Shown here piece by piece: positions 47,743 through 58,402 of a stretch of 64,000 bases of DNA. Source of the stretch: Shouchella shacheensis (GTDB lineage Bacteria > Bacillota > Bacilli > Bacillales > Bacillaceae_D); the NCBI RefSeq assembly GCF_001484965.1, contig NZ_LLYY01000008.1, positions 1 to 64,000 of the forward strand, written 5' to 3'. Made by a program: the position numbers and the translations under genes. The first letter of the stretch is position 1, and every line of letters starts with the position of its first letter. The notes beneath the pieces were generated by a model, which ran no database searches, was not told the DNA's origin, and saw nothing but the letters and a program-made list of their open reading frames with translations.

Positions 47743-48317
47743 AGGTCGCTATTTTCGCCTCAGGAACAGGTTCCAATGCTGAAGCATTAATCAGAGCAGC
47801 AGCAGAGAAGGAGCTTGGCGGCGAGGTCGCTCTCGTCCTAAGCGATAAAAGAGACGCGAAGGTGCTTGAAAAAGCGAAAGCGCACGGTGTTCCTGCTTAC
47901 GCGTTCGTGCCGAAAACATTTGCGTCAAAAGCGGAGTATGAAGCGGAAGTGGTGCGGCTGCTAGAGGCGTCACACGTGCAACTTGTGGTGCTTGCCGGCT
48001 ACATGCGCCTTGTTGGCCCAACGCTGCTGGACGCGTACGAGGGGCGGATCGTGAACATTCATCCGTCGCTCTTGCCGGAGTTTCCAGGACTGGATGCTGT
48101 TGGTCAGGCGCTTGAGGCAGGAGTAAAGCAGACGGGGGTCACGGTCCACTATGTGGATGCCGGGATGGACACGGGACCGGTGATTGCGCAGGAAGCCGTT
48201 GAGATTCACGATGAAGAAACGTGCGAATCATTAACAGCGAAAATACAGCGTGTGGAGCATGTTCTGTATCCGAGATGTGTGAAACAACTTTTAGAAGATG
48301 TAAGGGGGAGCCAGTAA
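47739..48317 (+). CDS. purN: Phosphoribosylglycinamide formyltransferase
   Basis: A folate-dependent GAR transformylase, 192 residues. Core motifs: [42 protein letters not shown] (catalytic Asn-His) and [15 protein letters not shown] (Asp). Overlaps purM by 4 bases. Confidence 0.96.
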   Translation: MKVAIFASGTGSNAEALIRAAAEKELGGEVALVLSDKRDAKVLEKAKAHGVPAYAFVPKTFASKAEYEAEVVRLLEASHVQLVVLAGYMRLVGPTLLDAYEGRIVNIHPSLLPEFPGLDAVGQALEAGVKQTGVTVHYVDAGMDTGPVIAQEAVEIHDEETCESLTAKIQRVEHVLYPRCVKQLLEDVRGSQ

Positions 48318-48318
48318 G

Positions 48319-49848
48319 ATGAAACGAGCGTTAGTGAGCGTATCGAAAAAAGAAGGCCTTGTTCCATTTGTGCAAGGGCTCGTCGAAGAAGGCATTGAAA
48401 TTATCTCGACAGGTGGGACGAAGCGCGCATTGGAAGAAGCCGGCGTGCCTGTGATCGGGATTTCCGAAGTGACCGGATTCCCGGAAATTTTGGACGGTCG
48501 GGTGAAAACACTTCACCCAACCATTCACGGCGGACTCCTTGCAATGCGTGAGAAAAGCGAGCATCAGGCGCAAATCGCCGAACACAACATCGCTCCGATC
48601 GACTATGTCGTCGTCAACTTGTATCCTTTTGCTGAAACGATTGCGCGCGGGGACGCGACGTTTGCGGATGCGATCGAGAATATCGATATTGGCGGACCGA
48701 GCATGCTTCGTTCGGCGGCGAAGAACCATGCCGATGTAACAGTCGTCGTCGATCCAGCAGACTACGCGCCTGTGCTTGAAGCGATTAAGGCGGAAGGTGA
48801 GACCTCTCTTGAACTGCGCAAGAAACTTGCGGCGAAAGTCTTTCGCCAGACGGCAGCCTATGATGCGATGATTAGCCGCTACTTAACCGATGCCGTTGAC
48901 GAAGGACGTCCAGAATCACTGACGGTCACCTACGAGCGCAAGCAAGATCTACGCTACGGCGAAAACCCTCATCAGAAAGCGGCGTTTTATAAGAGTACAT
49001 CAAGTTCGGCCAGTTCCATCGCGCACGCCCATCAGCTTCACGGAAAAGAGCTCTCTTATAACAACATCAGCGATGCCAACGCAGCGCTTGAAATCGTAAA
49101 GGAGTTTGGGGAACCAGCAGCGGTTGCGGTGAAACATATGAATCCTTGCGGCGTCGGAACAGGGAAGACGCTTGTGGAAGCTTTTAACCGCGCCTACGAA
49201 GCGGACGCTACCTCAATCTTCGGAGGGATTATTGCCCTTAACCGTGAAGTGGATGCTGCTACGGCAGAGAAAATGGCCGGGATCTTTCTTGAAGTCATTC
49301 TTGCTCCCGCGTACACAGAGGAAGCGATCGATATCCTTACGAAGAAAAAAAACATCCGCTTGCTCACCGTTCCTGTGGAAGCAGGAAAACCAGAGTCCAA
49401 GCTCACGTCCATTCATGGCGGTCTGCTTGTCCAAGATGAGGACAAATTTGGGCTTGGCGATGCGGAAATGACCATTCCGACCAAGCGCGAACCGACAGAG
49501 GACGAGTGGACCGCGCTCAAACTTGGCTGGAAAGTCGTTAAGCATGTGAAATCGAATGCGATTGTGCTTACAAATGGAGAAATGACCGTTGGCGTCGGTG
49601 CTGGGCAAATGAATCGGGTTGGCGCGGCAGCCATCGCGATTGAGCAAGCCGGAGAGCGTGCGAATGGGGCCGCTCTTGCTTCTGACGCCTTTTTCCCGAT
49701 GGGAGACACGGTGGAAACGGCCGCGAAGGCGGGCATTAAAGCGATCATTCAGCCAGGGGGATCGATCCGTGATCAAGAATCGATCGAGAAGGCAGACGAA
49801 TACGGCATCGCCATGGTCTTCACAGGCGTTCGTCATTTTAAACACTAA
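48319..49848 (+). CDS. purH: Bifunctional AICAR formyltransferase / IMP cyclohydrolase
   Basis: Does the last two steps to IMP, 509 residues. The N-terminal cyclohydrolase domain carries [13 protein letters not shown] and [14 protein letters not shown]; the C-terminal transformylase has [14 protein letters not shown] and [13 protein letters not shown] 48319 follows AAGGGGGAG, one base after the purN stop. Confidence 0.97.
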   Translation: MKRALVSVSKKEGLVPFVQGLVEEGIEIISTGGTKRALEEAGVPVIGISEVTGFPEILDGRVKTLHPTIHGGLLAMREKSEHQAQIAEHNIAPIDYVVVNLYPFAETIARGDATFADAIENIDIGGPSMLRSAAKNHADVTVVVDPADYAPVLEAIKAEGETSLELRKKLAAKVFRQTAAYDAMISRYLTDAVDEGRPESLTVTYERKQDLRYGENPHQKAAFYKSTSSSASSIAHAHQLHGKELSYNNISDANAALEIVKEFGEPAAVAVKHMNPCGVGTGKTLVEAFNRAYEADATSIFGGIIALNREVDAATAEKMAGIFLEVILAPAYTEEAIDILTKKKNIRLLTVPVEAGKPESKLTSIHGGLLVQDEDKFGLGDAEMTIPTKREPTEDEWTALKLGWKVVKHVKSNAIVLTNGEMTVGVGAGQMNRVGAAAIAIEQAGERANGAALASDAFFPMGDTVETAAKAGIKAIIQPGGSIRDQESIEKADEYGIAMVFTGVRHFKH

Positions 49849-51129
<1,281 letters not shown>

Positions 51130-51136
51130 GAGAATA

Positions 51137-51168
51137 AAGCTGCGGAGAAAAACGTTCTTCGCAGCTTA
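51137..51168 (+). terminator. Hairpin after purD
   Basis: AGCTGCG and CGCAGCT pair around a 14-base loop, followed by TTATTATC rather than a true T run. A likely weak terminator or processing hairpin at the end of the pur operon. Confidence 0.5.
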
Positions 51169-51174
51169 TTATCG

Positions 51175-51340
51175 CGTAATAACCCGTCCAAGAGGGGAAG
51201 GCGGCAATTTCACGGAGTTACCTGCCGATTTTAAAATTTTACGTTCCACCCATCCTATTTATCTGCAACCGTGCAGACTTACATGCCGCTTTGCGTGTGT
51301 ACCTGCCGACTTCGAATTTACACGTCCGTCGTCTAAAGAA
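51175..51340. repeat. Non-coding element with three degenerate repeats
   Basis: Three related segments follow one another: TTACCTGCCGATTTTAAAAT at 51218, TTACATGCCGCTTTGCGTGT at 51279 and TACCTGCCGACTTCGAATTT at 51300. Units 1 and 3 end in TTACG/TACACG-TTCC/TCC. A perfect hairpin TCTGCA-accg-TGCAGA lies between units 1 and 2. No protein frame fits. Identity unknown. Confidence 0.5.
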
Positions 51341-51373
51341 AAACAGGAAGCCCTTGCCCACTGTCTCCCTCAT

Positions 51374-51619
51374 CTACGAAGGGTTTAACACATTCGCGTC
51401 CTGATCACCCGCTCCCTCTTCCTCCAGTTGCTGCTTCAGTGCCACCATCGGGCAGTAGCGAACAATCCCTTCTGCAGTCTTCATTGCGCCGCCCATGACG
51501 CCTAAATGTGAAAGGACGCACTTTGGATGACGTGAGAGCCTTGCTCCTGCGCAGACAAGCAACGAAAGGCCACAAGTGATCCGGCATAAAGCATTGATAC
51601 GACTGATGTTTGGTTTCAT
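51374..51619 (-). CDS. DUF2892 (YgaP-like) small membrane protein
   Basis: 81 residues. The first 60 match the DUF2892 family (MKPNISRINALCRITCGLS, then GAMKTAEGIVRYCPM), with one or two hydrophobic helices. In other bacteria the same domain forms the membrane anchor of YgaP rhodaneses, but here it stands alone with no rhodanese. ATG 51619 follows GAGGAGAG. Function unknown. Confidence 0.8.
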   Translation of the reverse strand: MKPNISRINALCRITCGLSLLVCAGARLSRHPKCVLSHLGVMGGAMKTAEGIVRYCPMVALKQQLEEEGAGDQDANVLNPS

Positions 51620-51731
51620 TAAAAACTCTCCTCATAAAAAGTTGGTGATAAAATGTCACAATTACTAATTAGCAGAGCTAAAAAGTATGGTAAGATGGAT
51701 GAAAGAATGACTTGACGAAATGGGTGATTAG

Positions 51732-53474
51732 ATGAGTACGGAGCGAATTCATCGTTGGACGAAAACACGGCTGCGTGAACATCTTAGTGTCGTGAAGGGC
51801 GAACGAGCACCGACGGTTGTGCTGAAAAATGCCACGTATTTGAACTATGCGCGCAGAAGATGGGTAAAAGCCAACATATGGATTGCGGATGATCAGATTG
51901 TCTACGTGGGTGCTGACTTTCCAGAAGTGACGGGTCAGACAGAGGTGGTTGACTGCGAAAGCCAATTCATTGTGCCAGGCTATATCGAACACCACGCTCA
52001 CCCCTTTCAGCTATATAATCCCCAGAGCCTTGCAAAGTATGCATCGGAACGTGGGACGACAACCTTGATCAATGACAACTTGGTTTATTTTTTGAATCTA
52101 GACAAAAAGAAAGCGCTTTCTATGATTGAGAAGCTGGATGAGTTACCGACAACCATGTACTGGTGGGCGCGCTATGACTCGCAAACAGAGCTTAGAAGCG
52201 AGGAGCAATTTTCGAATTCGAAGCTTAAAGCATGGTTAGAGCATCACCTTGTCGTTCAAGGAGGAGAGCTAACCTCCTGGCCAAAGGTGCTGCAAGGCGA
52301 TGATGTCACCTTGCACTGGATGCAGGAAACGACGCGTCTCCGAAAGCCGATTGAAGGGCACTTGCCTGGGGCGTCTGAGAGAACACTCTCGCAAATGGCC
52401 CTTCTCGGGGTGACGTGTGACCACGAGGCGATCACCGGGGAGGAAGTGGTGCGCAGGTTAGACACGGGGTACACTGTCTCCCTCCGCCATTCGTCGATTC
52501 GACCAGACTTGCCAAGGCTTTTTGAAGAATTAAAGGAACAGGATGTTGATTATTTCGGGCGCTGCTTAATGACAACTGATGGGTCTCCTCCTTCCTTTTA
52601 CGAAGAGGGTGTCATGAACCAGTGCATTCAAATTGCGCTTGATGCGGGCATTGACCCCATTGATGCGTACGGGATGGCGACTTACTATGTTGCGCGCTAC
52701 TACAATATCGACCATAAGCTCGGCATGATTGCCCCTGGTCGTATTGCGCATTTGAACTTTCTAAGCGATGTATCCAATCCTACCCCTGTTAGCGTGATGG
52801 CCAAAGGGCAATGGGTGATGAAGGACGGCGAACCGTGTGTGGATCACTGGTCGCTTCCGTGGAACGAGTACGGCATTAAGCCACTGAAAATTGATTGGGA
52901 CTTGCGAGAGGATGAGCTGCATTTCTCGATGCCGATGGGGATTGAGATGGCTAATGCGGTCATTCTTAAGCCGTATCAAATTGGTCTTGAGACAACGGTC
53001 AAAGAGCTTGGCACTGATCACGACGAGAGTTATTTTGCGATGATTGACAAGAAGGGGAAGTGGCTCGTCACCACGATGATTAAAGGGTTCGCGAGCTCGG
53101 TCATGGGTTTTGCCAGCTCCTATTCCTATACAGGCGACGTCATTTTAATCGGCAAACGCATTTCCGATATGGTAAAGGCGTTCGAAAAGATGAAGGAACA
53201 GGGCGGTGGCATGGTGCTCGTGGAAGGCGGCGAGGTCATTGGTCGAATGGTGTTGCCACTCATGGGAATGATGTCTGATGAGCCGCTTGAGGGCATCATG
53301 GAAGAAGAAAAAAAGCTAGCCCAGCAGCTAAGAGATAGAGGGTACAAACACGAAGACCCCATGTACAGCTTGCAGTTCTTTTCAGCGACACATCTTCCCT
53401 ATATCCGAGTCACACAGCGAGGAATTTACGATGTTCGAAAGAAAACAGTACTCTTTCCTGCCATTATGCGTTAA
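51732..53474 (+). CDS. yerA: Adenine deaminase-related protein (YerA-like)
   Basis: An amidohydrolase of 580 residues, the size of B. subtilis YerA, which also lies just after purD. The first metal motif reads GYIEHHAHPFQL, with two histidines near residue 84. The second strand motif is LINDNLVYFL where the true adenine deaminase at 55701 has ADPHEIANV, and the C-terminal adenine-deaminase domain (GFASSVMGFASSYSYTGDV) is kept. Family knowledge places it in adenine deaminase or related aminopurine hydrolysis, but the altered motif means the substrate is unsure. ATG 51732; the ribosome binding site is weak. Confidence 0.85.
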   Translation: MSTERIHRWTKTRLREHLSVVKGERAPTVVLKNATYLNYARRRWVKANIWIADDQIVYVGADFPEVTGQTEVVDCESQFIVPGYIEHHAHPFQLYNPQSLAKYASERGTTTLINDNLVYFLNLDKKKALSMIEKLDELPTTMYWWARYDSQTELRSEEQFSNSKLKAWLEHHLVVQGGELTSWPKVLQGDDVTLHWMQETTRLRKPIEGHLPGASERTLSQMALLGVTCDHEAITGEEVVRRLDTGYTVSLRHSSIRPDLPRLFEELKEQDVDYFGRCLMTTDGSPPSFYEEGVMNQCIQIALDAGIDPIDAYGMATYYVARYYNIDHKLGMIAPGRIAHLNFLSDVSNPTPVSVMAKGQWVMKDGEPCVDHWSLPWNEYGIKPLKIDWDLREDELHFSMPMGIEMANAVILKPYQIGLETTVKELGTDHDESYFAMIDKKGKWLVTTMIKGFASSVMGFASSYSYTGDVILIGKRISDMVKAFEKMKEQGGGMVLVEGGEVIGRMVLPLMGMMSDEPLEGIMEEEKKLAQQLRDRGYKHEDPMYSLQFFSATHLPYIRVTQRGIYDVRKKTVLFPAIMR

Positions 53475-53561
53475 ACTAGTAGTGAACACTTTCGTGCTTT
53501 ACCACTTTAAAATTTTCACGCATCGTAGAGAGAAGCACAAAACTCGAAGGGTGTGACACGT

Positions 53562-53873
53562 TTGCAAATAAACAAACTGCGAGGAAAAGAGCTGGATCAG
53601 CTGTTTCAATCCATTCTTTCTTTAAAAGATCTGGAAGAGGCGTATGAGTTTTTTGACGACCTTTGCACAATCAACGAGATTCAATCACTCGCCCAGCGGC
53701 TCGAGGTCGCACGGATGCTAAGGGACGGCTACACGTATCACAAGATTGAAACCGAGACCGGCGCAAGCACAGCCACCATTTCCCGTGTGAAACGCTGCTT
53801 GAACTATGGCAACGATGGCTATAAAATGACGCTGGATCGGATTAACGCACAGGAAGAGCCGACAGAGGCTTAA
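53562..53873 (+). CDS. yerC: YerC/TrpR-like DNA-binding protein
   Basis: 103 residues, the TrpR-related YerC/YecD family: LEEAYEFFDDLCTINEIQSLAQRLEVARML and a helix-turn-helix TYHKIETETGASTATISRVKRCLNYG. The start is TTG 53562 after GAAGGGTG, giving the usual MQIxKLRGKELDQL beginning (MQINKLRGK here). In B. subtilis it is in the same neighbourhood between yerA and pcrB; here a TetR gene follows. Regulon unknown. Confidence 0.88.
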   Translation: MQINKLRGKELDQLFQSILSLKDLEEAYEFFDDLCTINEIQSLAQRLEVARMLRDGYTYHKIETETGASTATISRVKRCLNYGNDGYKMTLDRINAQEEPTEA

Positions 53874-53890
53874 TCGATTTGGTGAGAGGG

Positions 53891-53923
53891 GGAGTCTGTT
53901 CAGGAGAGCAGGCTTTCTTTTTT
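53891..53923 (+). terminator. Intrinsic terminator of yerC
   Basis: AGTCTGTTC and GAGCAGGCT pair with two G-U pairs and a 4-base loop, followed by TTTCTTTTTT. Confidence 0.75.
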
Positions 53924-53950
53924 ATTCAAAAAAGAAACGGTGACTTTCCC

Positions 53951-53999
53951 TTGACAACCGTACAATCATCGAGTATGGTTTTAATTGAACAGTGGTTAA
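53951..53999 (+). promoter_or_regulatory. Promoter and operator of the TetR gene
   Basis: TTGACA (53951-53956), 17-base spacer, TATGGT (53974-53979). Directly downstream is TTGAACAGTGGTTAA (53985-53999), a near-palindrome that recurs exactly at 54633-54647 ahead of the next gene. The pair of sites marks it as the probable TetR operator. Confidence 0.7.
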
Positions 54000-54016
54000 A
54001 TGAATGAGGGATTTGA

Positions 54017-54589
54017 ATGGCAGCCAGAAAAGCAGTGGAGAAAGAATTAACACGTGAAATGATTTTGGATGCAGCAAGGGGGCTGTTTGTCAAAAAAGGG
54101 TACCAACATGTATCCATGAGACAAATCGCCAAAGAATTAAGCTACAGTCATGGAGCCATTTATTATCATTTTAAAAACAAAGCTGAGTTGTTCTATGCGT
54201 TAGTTGAGGTTCATTTTTCGATGCTTGATGAAAAGGTAGACAACATCGTTGACCAAGAGAAAGAAGACATCGAAAAACTGAGACAAATTCTTCTAGGCTT
54301 TATTGAATTCGGCTTAACCCATCAAAGTCACTACGAAATTATGTTCTTGATCAAGGAAGAAGAAGTCAGGCATTTTTTAAGTGAAAGTCCGATGAAGACC
54401 TACGAAAAATTTTCCAAGTTTGTGGCGGTGTATAGTGAGAAACAGCTGTCTGTTGGGGAGATCTGGTCGATTTTTCTATCATTGCACGGGTTCGTTACGC
54501 ATTATTTGCGCCATGTCACCCATTTTACAGATGTAAAAGGAATGGCAGAGGCGCATGTCGAGTTATTGCTAAAATGGACAAAAACATAA
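54017..54589 (+). CDS. TetR/AcrR family transcriptional regulator
   Basis: 190 residues: N-terminal helix-turn-helix (about 15-60: MILDAARGLFVKKGYQHVSMRQIAKELSYSHGAIYYHF) and a helical ligand domain. Probably represses itself and the NAD(P)-binding gene downstream, because the same 15-bp sequence lies ahead of both. The ligand is unknown. ATG 54017 with a modest GAGGG signal. Confidence 0.88.
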   Translation: MAARKAVEKELTREMILDAARGLFVKKGYQHVSMRQIAKELSYSHGAIYYHFKNKAELFYALVEVHFSMLDEKVDNIVDQEKEDIEKLRQILLGFIEFGLTHQSHYEIMFLIKEEEVRHFLSESPMKTYEKFSKFVAVYSEKQLSVGEIWSIFLSLHGFVTHYLRHVTHFTDVKGMAEAHVELLLKWTKT

Positions 54590-54632
54590 GGGTGAATACT
54601 TGGCGTTAAGTCAAGTTTTTCTCAACCATAAT

Positions 54633-54647
54633 TTGAACAGTGGTTAA
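54633..54647 (+). promoter_or_regulatory. Second copy of the TetR operator-like sequence
   Basis: TTGAACAGTGGTTAA, identical to 53985-53999, about 20 bases upstream of the NAD(P)-binding protein gene and just after a CATAAT -10-like hexamer. Confidence 0.7.
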
Positions 54648-54669
54648 TAAAATGAAGGAGTGATGGAGA

Positions 54670-55599
54670 ATGAAAGCATTGGTTCTAGGAGCATCAGGGG
54701 GCATGGGGTATTCGATTGTAAACGAGTTATCCCGACGAGGAGTCGAAGTGACCGCCTTTGCTCGTTCGAAGGATAAACTGGATAAAATGTTTCGTGAAAG
54801 CCCGAATGTGACTGTACATTCCGGGGATATTTTCCGCCAGGATGAATTGGATGTGGCAGCAAGTGGTGTCGACATGATTTTTCATGCCGCAAATATTCCA
54901 TACGGAGATTGGCAAGCAAACTTACCAATAATGACTCACCATATTATTGCAAGCGCAAAAAAGCATTCAGCCAAGCTAGCAGTAGTCGATAATCTTTATG
55001 CATATGGAAGAGGAACAGGGGCTAAAATTGAGGAAACGACCCCGAAACATCCACACACGAAAAAAGGAAAAATTCGTCTGCAGATGGAAGAGATGATTCA
55101 GCAATCAGGAGTGCCGTATGTGATTGCCCATTTTCCAGATTTTTATGGTCCCTATGCTGAGAACGCCCAATTAAATTACACCTTGAGACAAGTGCTTGCG
55201 GACAAGAAAGCGAATTTTATAGGCAACCAATCAATGGCCAGAGAGCATATCTACACGCCTGATGGGGCAAAAGCGTTAGTTGAACTGGCGCTGTGTGAGG
55301 ATGCCTATGGTCAAAACTGGAACATTCCGGCGTTTGACGTGATTAAGGGGGAAGAAGTAATCGAAATGGTTCGTTCCATTACGGGGTATACAAAGGGTGT
55401 TTCGACGGTGACAAAGAATATGCTCCGCTGCTTAGGCTTTTTTAACAAACAAATGCGTGAATTTGTAGAAATGCAGTATTTAAATGAAGAGCCTGTTTTA
55501 TTAAGTGGCGAAAAGTATGAAAAGCTGCTTGGGCCAGTGCCAAGAACCCCGTACTTCCAAGGGCTACGAGAAACGATTGAAACTTATAAAAAGAAATAA
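54670..55599 (+). CDS. NAD(P)-dependent epimerase/dehydratase-like protein
   Basis: An atypical/extended SDR-like Rossmann protein of 309 residues. The dinucleotide loop GASGGMGYSI is at 8-17, and an active-site-like NLYAYGRG follows. Sequence IPAFDVIKGEEVIEMVRSITGY fits the C-terminal substrate domain. Substrate unknown. ATG 54670 follows AAGGAGTGA. Likely controlled by the TetR protein upstream. Confidence 0.8.
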   Translation: MKALVLGASGGMGYSIVNELSRRGVEVTAFARSKDKLDKMFRESPNVTVHSGDIFRQDELDVAASGVDMIFHAANIPYGDWQANLPIMTHHIIASAKKHSAKLAVVDNLYAYGRGTGAKIEETTPKHPHTKKGKIRLQMEEMIQQSGVPYVIAHFPDFYGPYAENAQLNYTLRQVLADKKANFIGNQSMAREHIYTPDGAKALVELALCEDAYGQNWNIPAFDVIKGEEVIEMVRSITGYTKGVSTVTKNMLRCLGFFNKQMREFVEMQYLNEEPVLLSGEKYEKLLGPVPRTPYFQGLRETIETYKKK

Positions 55600-55700
55600 T
55601 CGACGCCGAAACAAATTCACTTGCTTCGGCCCTACTTTCAACAAACCAATGGCTTGCAAAGGGAATATCGTTTACAATAGACCCTAAGATTTAGGGGGCG

Positions 55701-57437
55701 ATGACGCTGAAGACACCGGATCTAGCACATAAGCTAGCTGTAGCAAGCAGGGAAAAACCTGCAGATCTGTTAATTAAAAATGGAAAAATTCTCGATATGT
55801 ACGCTCTCCAAATTGTTGAGGAAACAGTGGCCATTGCTGGCGATGAAATTGTCGGTATTGGAGCGTATACGGATGGCCTTGAAGTGATTGATGCGAGCGG
55901 CCAGTACATTTGCCCAGGGCTGATCGATGGGCACGTTCATATAGAGTCGGCGATGGTGCCACCGGAGACGTTCGCGAGCGTCGTCGTTCCAAAAGGCGTG
56001 ACGACGGTGATCGCGGACCCTCATGAGATCGCCAATGTCGGAGGCAACAAAGCGGTTCAGTACATGGTTCAAGCATCGAAGGGCCTGCCTCTGGACGTGA
56101 AGATCATGGTGCCTTCCTCTGTTCCAGCGGCTTCCTTTGAACAAAACGGAGCCACACTTTCCGCAGAAGAGGTGGAACAGCTGCTTCATACCGACGGTGT
56201 TTACGGACTAGGCGAGGTGATGGACTATCCAGCTGTTCTTCAGGCGGAGGAGAGTATACTGCAGAAGTTGGAGGCCGCTCGGGCAAACGGGTGTGTGATC
56301 GATGGCCATGCCGCTGGGCTTGGGGCGACCGCGCTCAATGCTTATCTCACGGCGGGCATTGCCAATGATCATGAAGCCGTGTCTGAACAAGAGGCGATAA
56401 GCCGGGTGCAGCGGGGAATGTACGTATTAATGCGTGAGGGTACCGCAGCCAGGAATCTAGAAGCTCTCCTGCCGGCTGTGACGTCCGCAAACGCCCGAAG
56501 GTTTGCGTTTGCGACGGATGATAAGCATCTGGATGATCTTATCCGCGAGGGGAGCGTTGACGCCAACATCCGTAAGGCTATTGCACTTGGAGTCGAGCCG
56601 CTTCAAGCGATCCAGTTCGCCACTCTTAACGTTGCCGAGTGCTTCAAGCTTGAGGAAAAAGGAGCGATTGCACCCGGCAAGGAGGCAAGCTTCCTCCTAC
56701 TTTCAGACCTTGAATCGTTTACAGTGGAATCGGTGTATGTCAAAGGACGCTGTGTGGCCAGGGGAGGAAAGGGAACCGAACCTCTACGTGCGAGCGTTCA
56801 GCCACCTGACGATCTTCTGGACAGTGTGCGTGTAAAACCTTTTACAAGCGAAGCACTTGCTTTGCCGCTCACTGAAGGCAGCCAGGCCCGTATTATCCAA
56901 ACCAATGAGGATTCAATTATTACGGAACACATCGTCGAGCCGGTGCCGGTGGAAGACGGTCGTTTTCACCCCGCCAACGGCTATTTGAAGCTCGTCGTCG
57001 CAGAGCGCCATAAGCAAACCGGTGATATCGGTATTGGCATTGTAAAGGGGATCGGTATCACGGATGGCGCCATCGTCTCCACCGTTGCCCACGACTCGCA
57101 CAACATCATCGCCTGTGGAAGTGACGATACAAGCATTGAGGCAGCGATCACGCATGTGGCGCAAATGAGGGGCGGGATGGCCGTCGTAAAAGGGGAGGAG
57201 GTAATGGCCTCGCTTCCGCTCGAGCTTGGGGGATTGATGTCGCTTTCCTCAAGCGACGAGGTGAAGCAGAAGCTGAATGAGTTGCAGAAGGCTCTCCTTA
57301 ACATCGGTTATCAGGCAGAAAAGGACCCGTTTCTTACACTTGCGTTTCTCGCTCTGCCCGTGATTCCATCGCTAAAACTGACGTCCAAAGGCTTGTTTGA
57401 TGTCGAGACCTTTGAGTTTGTGGATGTTGAGGCTTAA
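55701..57437 (+). CDS. ade: Adenine deaminase
   Basis: Converts adenine to hypoxanthine for purine salvage; 578 residues. The metal-binding motif DGHVHIES is at about 75-82, ADPHEIANV near 110, the later H in DGHAAGLGA and [11 protein letters not shown] are intact, and the C-terminal domain ends in [11 protein letters not shown]. It is the canonical Ade, unlike YerA at 51732. The ATG has AGGGGGC close upstream. Terminator follows. Confidence 0.95.
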   Translation: MTLKTPDLAHKLAVASREKPADLLIKNGKILDMYALQIVEETVAIAGDEIVGIGAYTDGLEVIDASGQYICPGLIDGHVHIESAMVPPETFASVVVPKGVTTVIADPHEIANVGGNKAVQYMVQASKGLPLDVKIMVPSSVPAASFEQNGATLSAEEVEQLLHTDGVYGLGEVMDYPAVLQAEESILQKLEAARANGCVIDGHAAGLGATALNAYLTAGIANDHEAVSEQEAISRVQRGMYVLMREGTAARNLEALLPAVTSANARRFAFATDDKHLDDLIREGSVDANIRKAIALGVEPLQAIQFATLNVAECFKLEEKGAIAPGKEASFLLLSDLESFTVESVYVKGRCVARGGKGTEPLRASVQPPDDLLDSVRVKPFTSEALALPLTEGSQARIIQTNEDSIITEHIVEPVPVEDGRFHPANGYLKLVVAERHKQTGDIGIGIVKGIGITDGAIVSTVAHDSHNIIACGSDDTSIEAAITHVAQMRGGMAVVKGEEVMASLPLELGGLMSLSSSDEVKQKLNELQKALLNIGYQAEKDPFLTLAFLALPVIPSLKLTSKGLFDVETFEFVDVEA

Positions 57438-57452
57438 CCACTTATAGGGAAC

Positions 57453-57489
57453 AAAAAAACCAGAGGACTTTTGAATCCTCTGGTTTTTC
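57453..57489 (+). terminator. Intrinsic terminator of ade
   Basis: AAAAAACCAGAGGA and TCCTCTGGTTTTTC form a 14-bp stem about 15 bases after the stop. The intergenic repeat copy D starts right after its T run. Confidence 0.9.
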
Positions 57490-57610
57490 TTGTCTAGCTC
57501 CGGTGGGTAGAAGCGTCGAGATTTTTCGCCCTAACAATGAAATCCAAGGTCGGGATTTCGTTGTCAGATCTCCAAAATTCTCGCTTTTGTTCAACTGCGC
57601 TTTTCGGTAC
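57490..57610 (+). repeat. Intergenic hairpin repeat, copy D
   Basis: It begins TTGTCTAGCTCCGGTGGG and ends CAACTGCGCTTTTCGG. The inner GAAATCC-aaggtc-GGGATTTC hairpin is perfect while the outer arms have decayed. As with copies A, B and C it starts at the end of a terminator T tract. Confidence 0.72.
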
Positions 57611-57657
57611 GAGTTAGGCACGCGCAGAAAGTCTGGATAGCTGGACCACCCCTGTCT

Positions 57658-58278
57658 CTATTGCTTAAAAACGTGGTTCCCGATCGTTTCTGTCGTTGAG
57701 CGGCTATCCAACCAGTTGTTGGTTGCAATGGCTGGGTTATAAAAAAACATCGCATCATTTCCTGACGAAGCATGTGTCGCCAGCGCTTCTTCCGCCGCGC
57801 GTGTGCTCTGTGCGTCAGCAGGTGCGTGGATGCTGCCGTCTATAACCGGAGAGAACTGTCCTGCTTCATAGATCACGCCTTCGATGGAGTTCGGATGACT
57901 GCCTGCATCCACACGGTTGAGGACAACATGTCCAACCGCCACTTGACCAGCGTACGGCTCTCCCTCAGCTTCAGCACGGATAGTGCGGGCGAGAAGGTCG
58001 AACTCGCTAGTTGACGCTGCGACAGCCTCTGTTTGCGTTCCGCCGACTTGAGCGGTGTTTGATTCGGTTTGAGTACCGTCAATCGAAAGTTGCTGACCTG
58101 GAAAGATCAACTCTTTATTATCAATCTGTGGATTCATTTGCGCAAGTTGTGATTGAGAAAGGCCATTCTTGCTGGCAATTCCTCCAAACGTATCTCCGCT
58201 TTTGACTTCATATCCTAGGGCTGGAGTGGCAACGAGCATTGAGACTCCTAGAACTGATGTAGCTACTAGTTTTTTCAT
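57658..58278 (-). CDS. LysM-domain cell wall hydrolase (SleB/CwlJ type)
   Basis: A secreted peptidoglycan-active protein of 206 residues. A signal peptide (1-22, KKLVATSVLGVSMLVATPALG), one LysM domain (24-66, YEVKSGDTFGGIASKNG), a Q/T-rich linker and a SleB/CwlJ-type hydrolase domain (95-206: LLARTIRAEAEGEPYAGQVAVGHVVLNRV, catalytic Glu in AEAEGE). Likely function: cell wall turnover or spore cortex processing; LysM suggests it is not a canonical SleB. ATG 58278 has AAGGAG 12 bases upstream. A structured leader precedes it. Confidence 0.88.
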   Translation of the reverse strand: MKKLVATSVLGVSMLVATPALGYEVKSGDTFGGIASKNGLSQSQLAQMNPQIDNKELIFPGQQLSIDGTQTESNTAQVGGTQTEAVAASTSEFDLLARTIRAEAEGEPYAGQVAVGHVVLNRVDAGSHPNSIEGVIYEAGQFSPVIDGSIHAPADAQSTRAAEEALATHASSGNDAMFFYNPAIATNNWLDSRSTTETIGNHVFKQ

Positions 58279-58304
58279 ACGATGTGCACGCTCCTTTTAA
58301 AGTA

Positions 58305-58402
58305 GTAGTGAGCCTTTCCTTCAATCCATAGACTCGAACCTGCATTCAAACACAGGCAGGAAGGCCCCGTCAACCAATGGGCTTGGCTCACTGTGTGTGA
58401 GT
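58305..58402 (-). ncRNA. Candidate structured leader of the cell wall hydrolase gene
   Basis: Two strands pair over a distance on the minus-strand transcript (GTGAGCC with GGCTCAC, 58385-58391 and 58309-58315), with an inner CCTGC/GCAGG hairpin. A competing hairpin (CTCAC-tgtgt-GTGAG, 58387-58401) uses the same 5' strand. Two exclusive structures upstream of a gene are what a riboswitch or attenuator looks like. I could not match it to a known class, including the c-di-AMP (ydaO) switch. Confidence 0.35.

Noticed and set aside
58330-58360. tRNA-like T-arm sequence (GGTTCGAGTC) in the same leader
   Set aside because: No acceptor stem, anticodon arm or D arm surrounds it, so it is not a tRNA.
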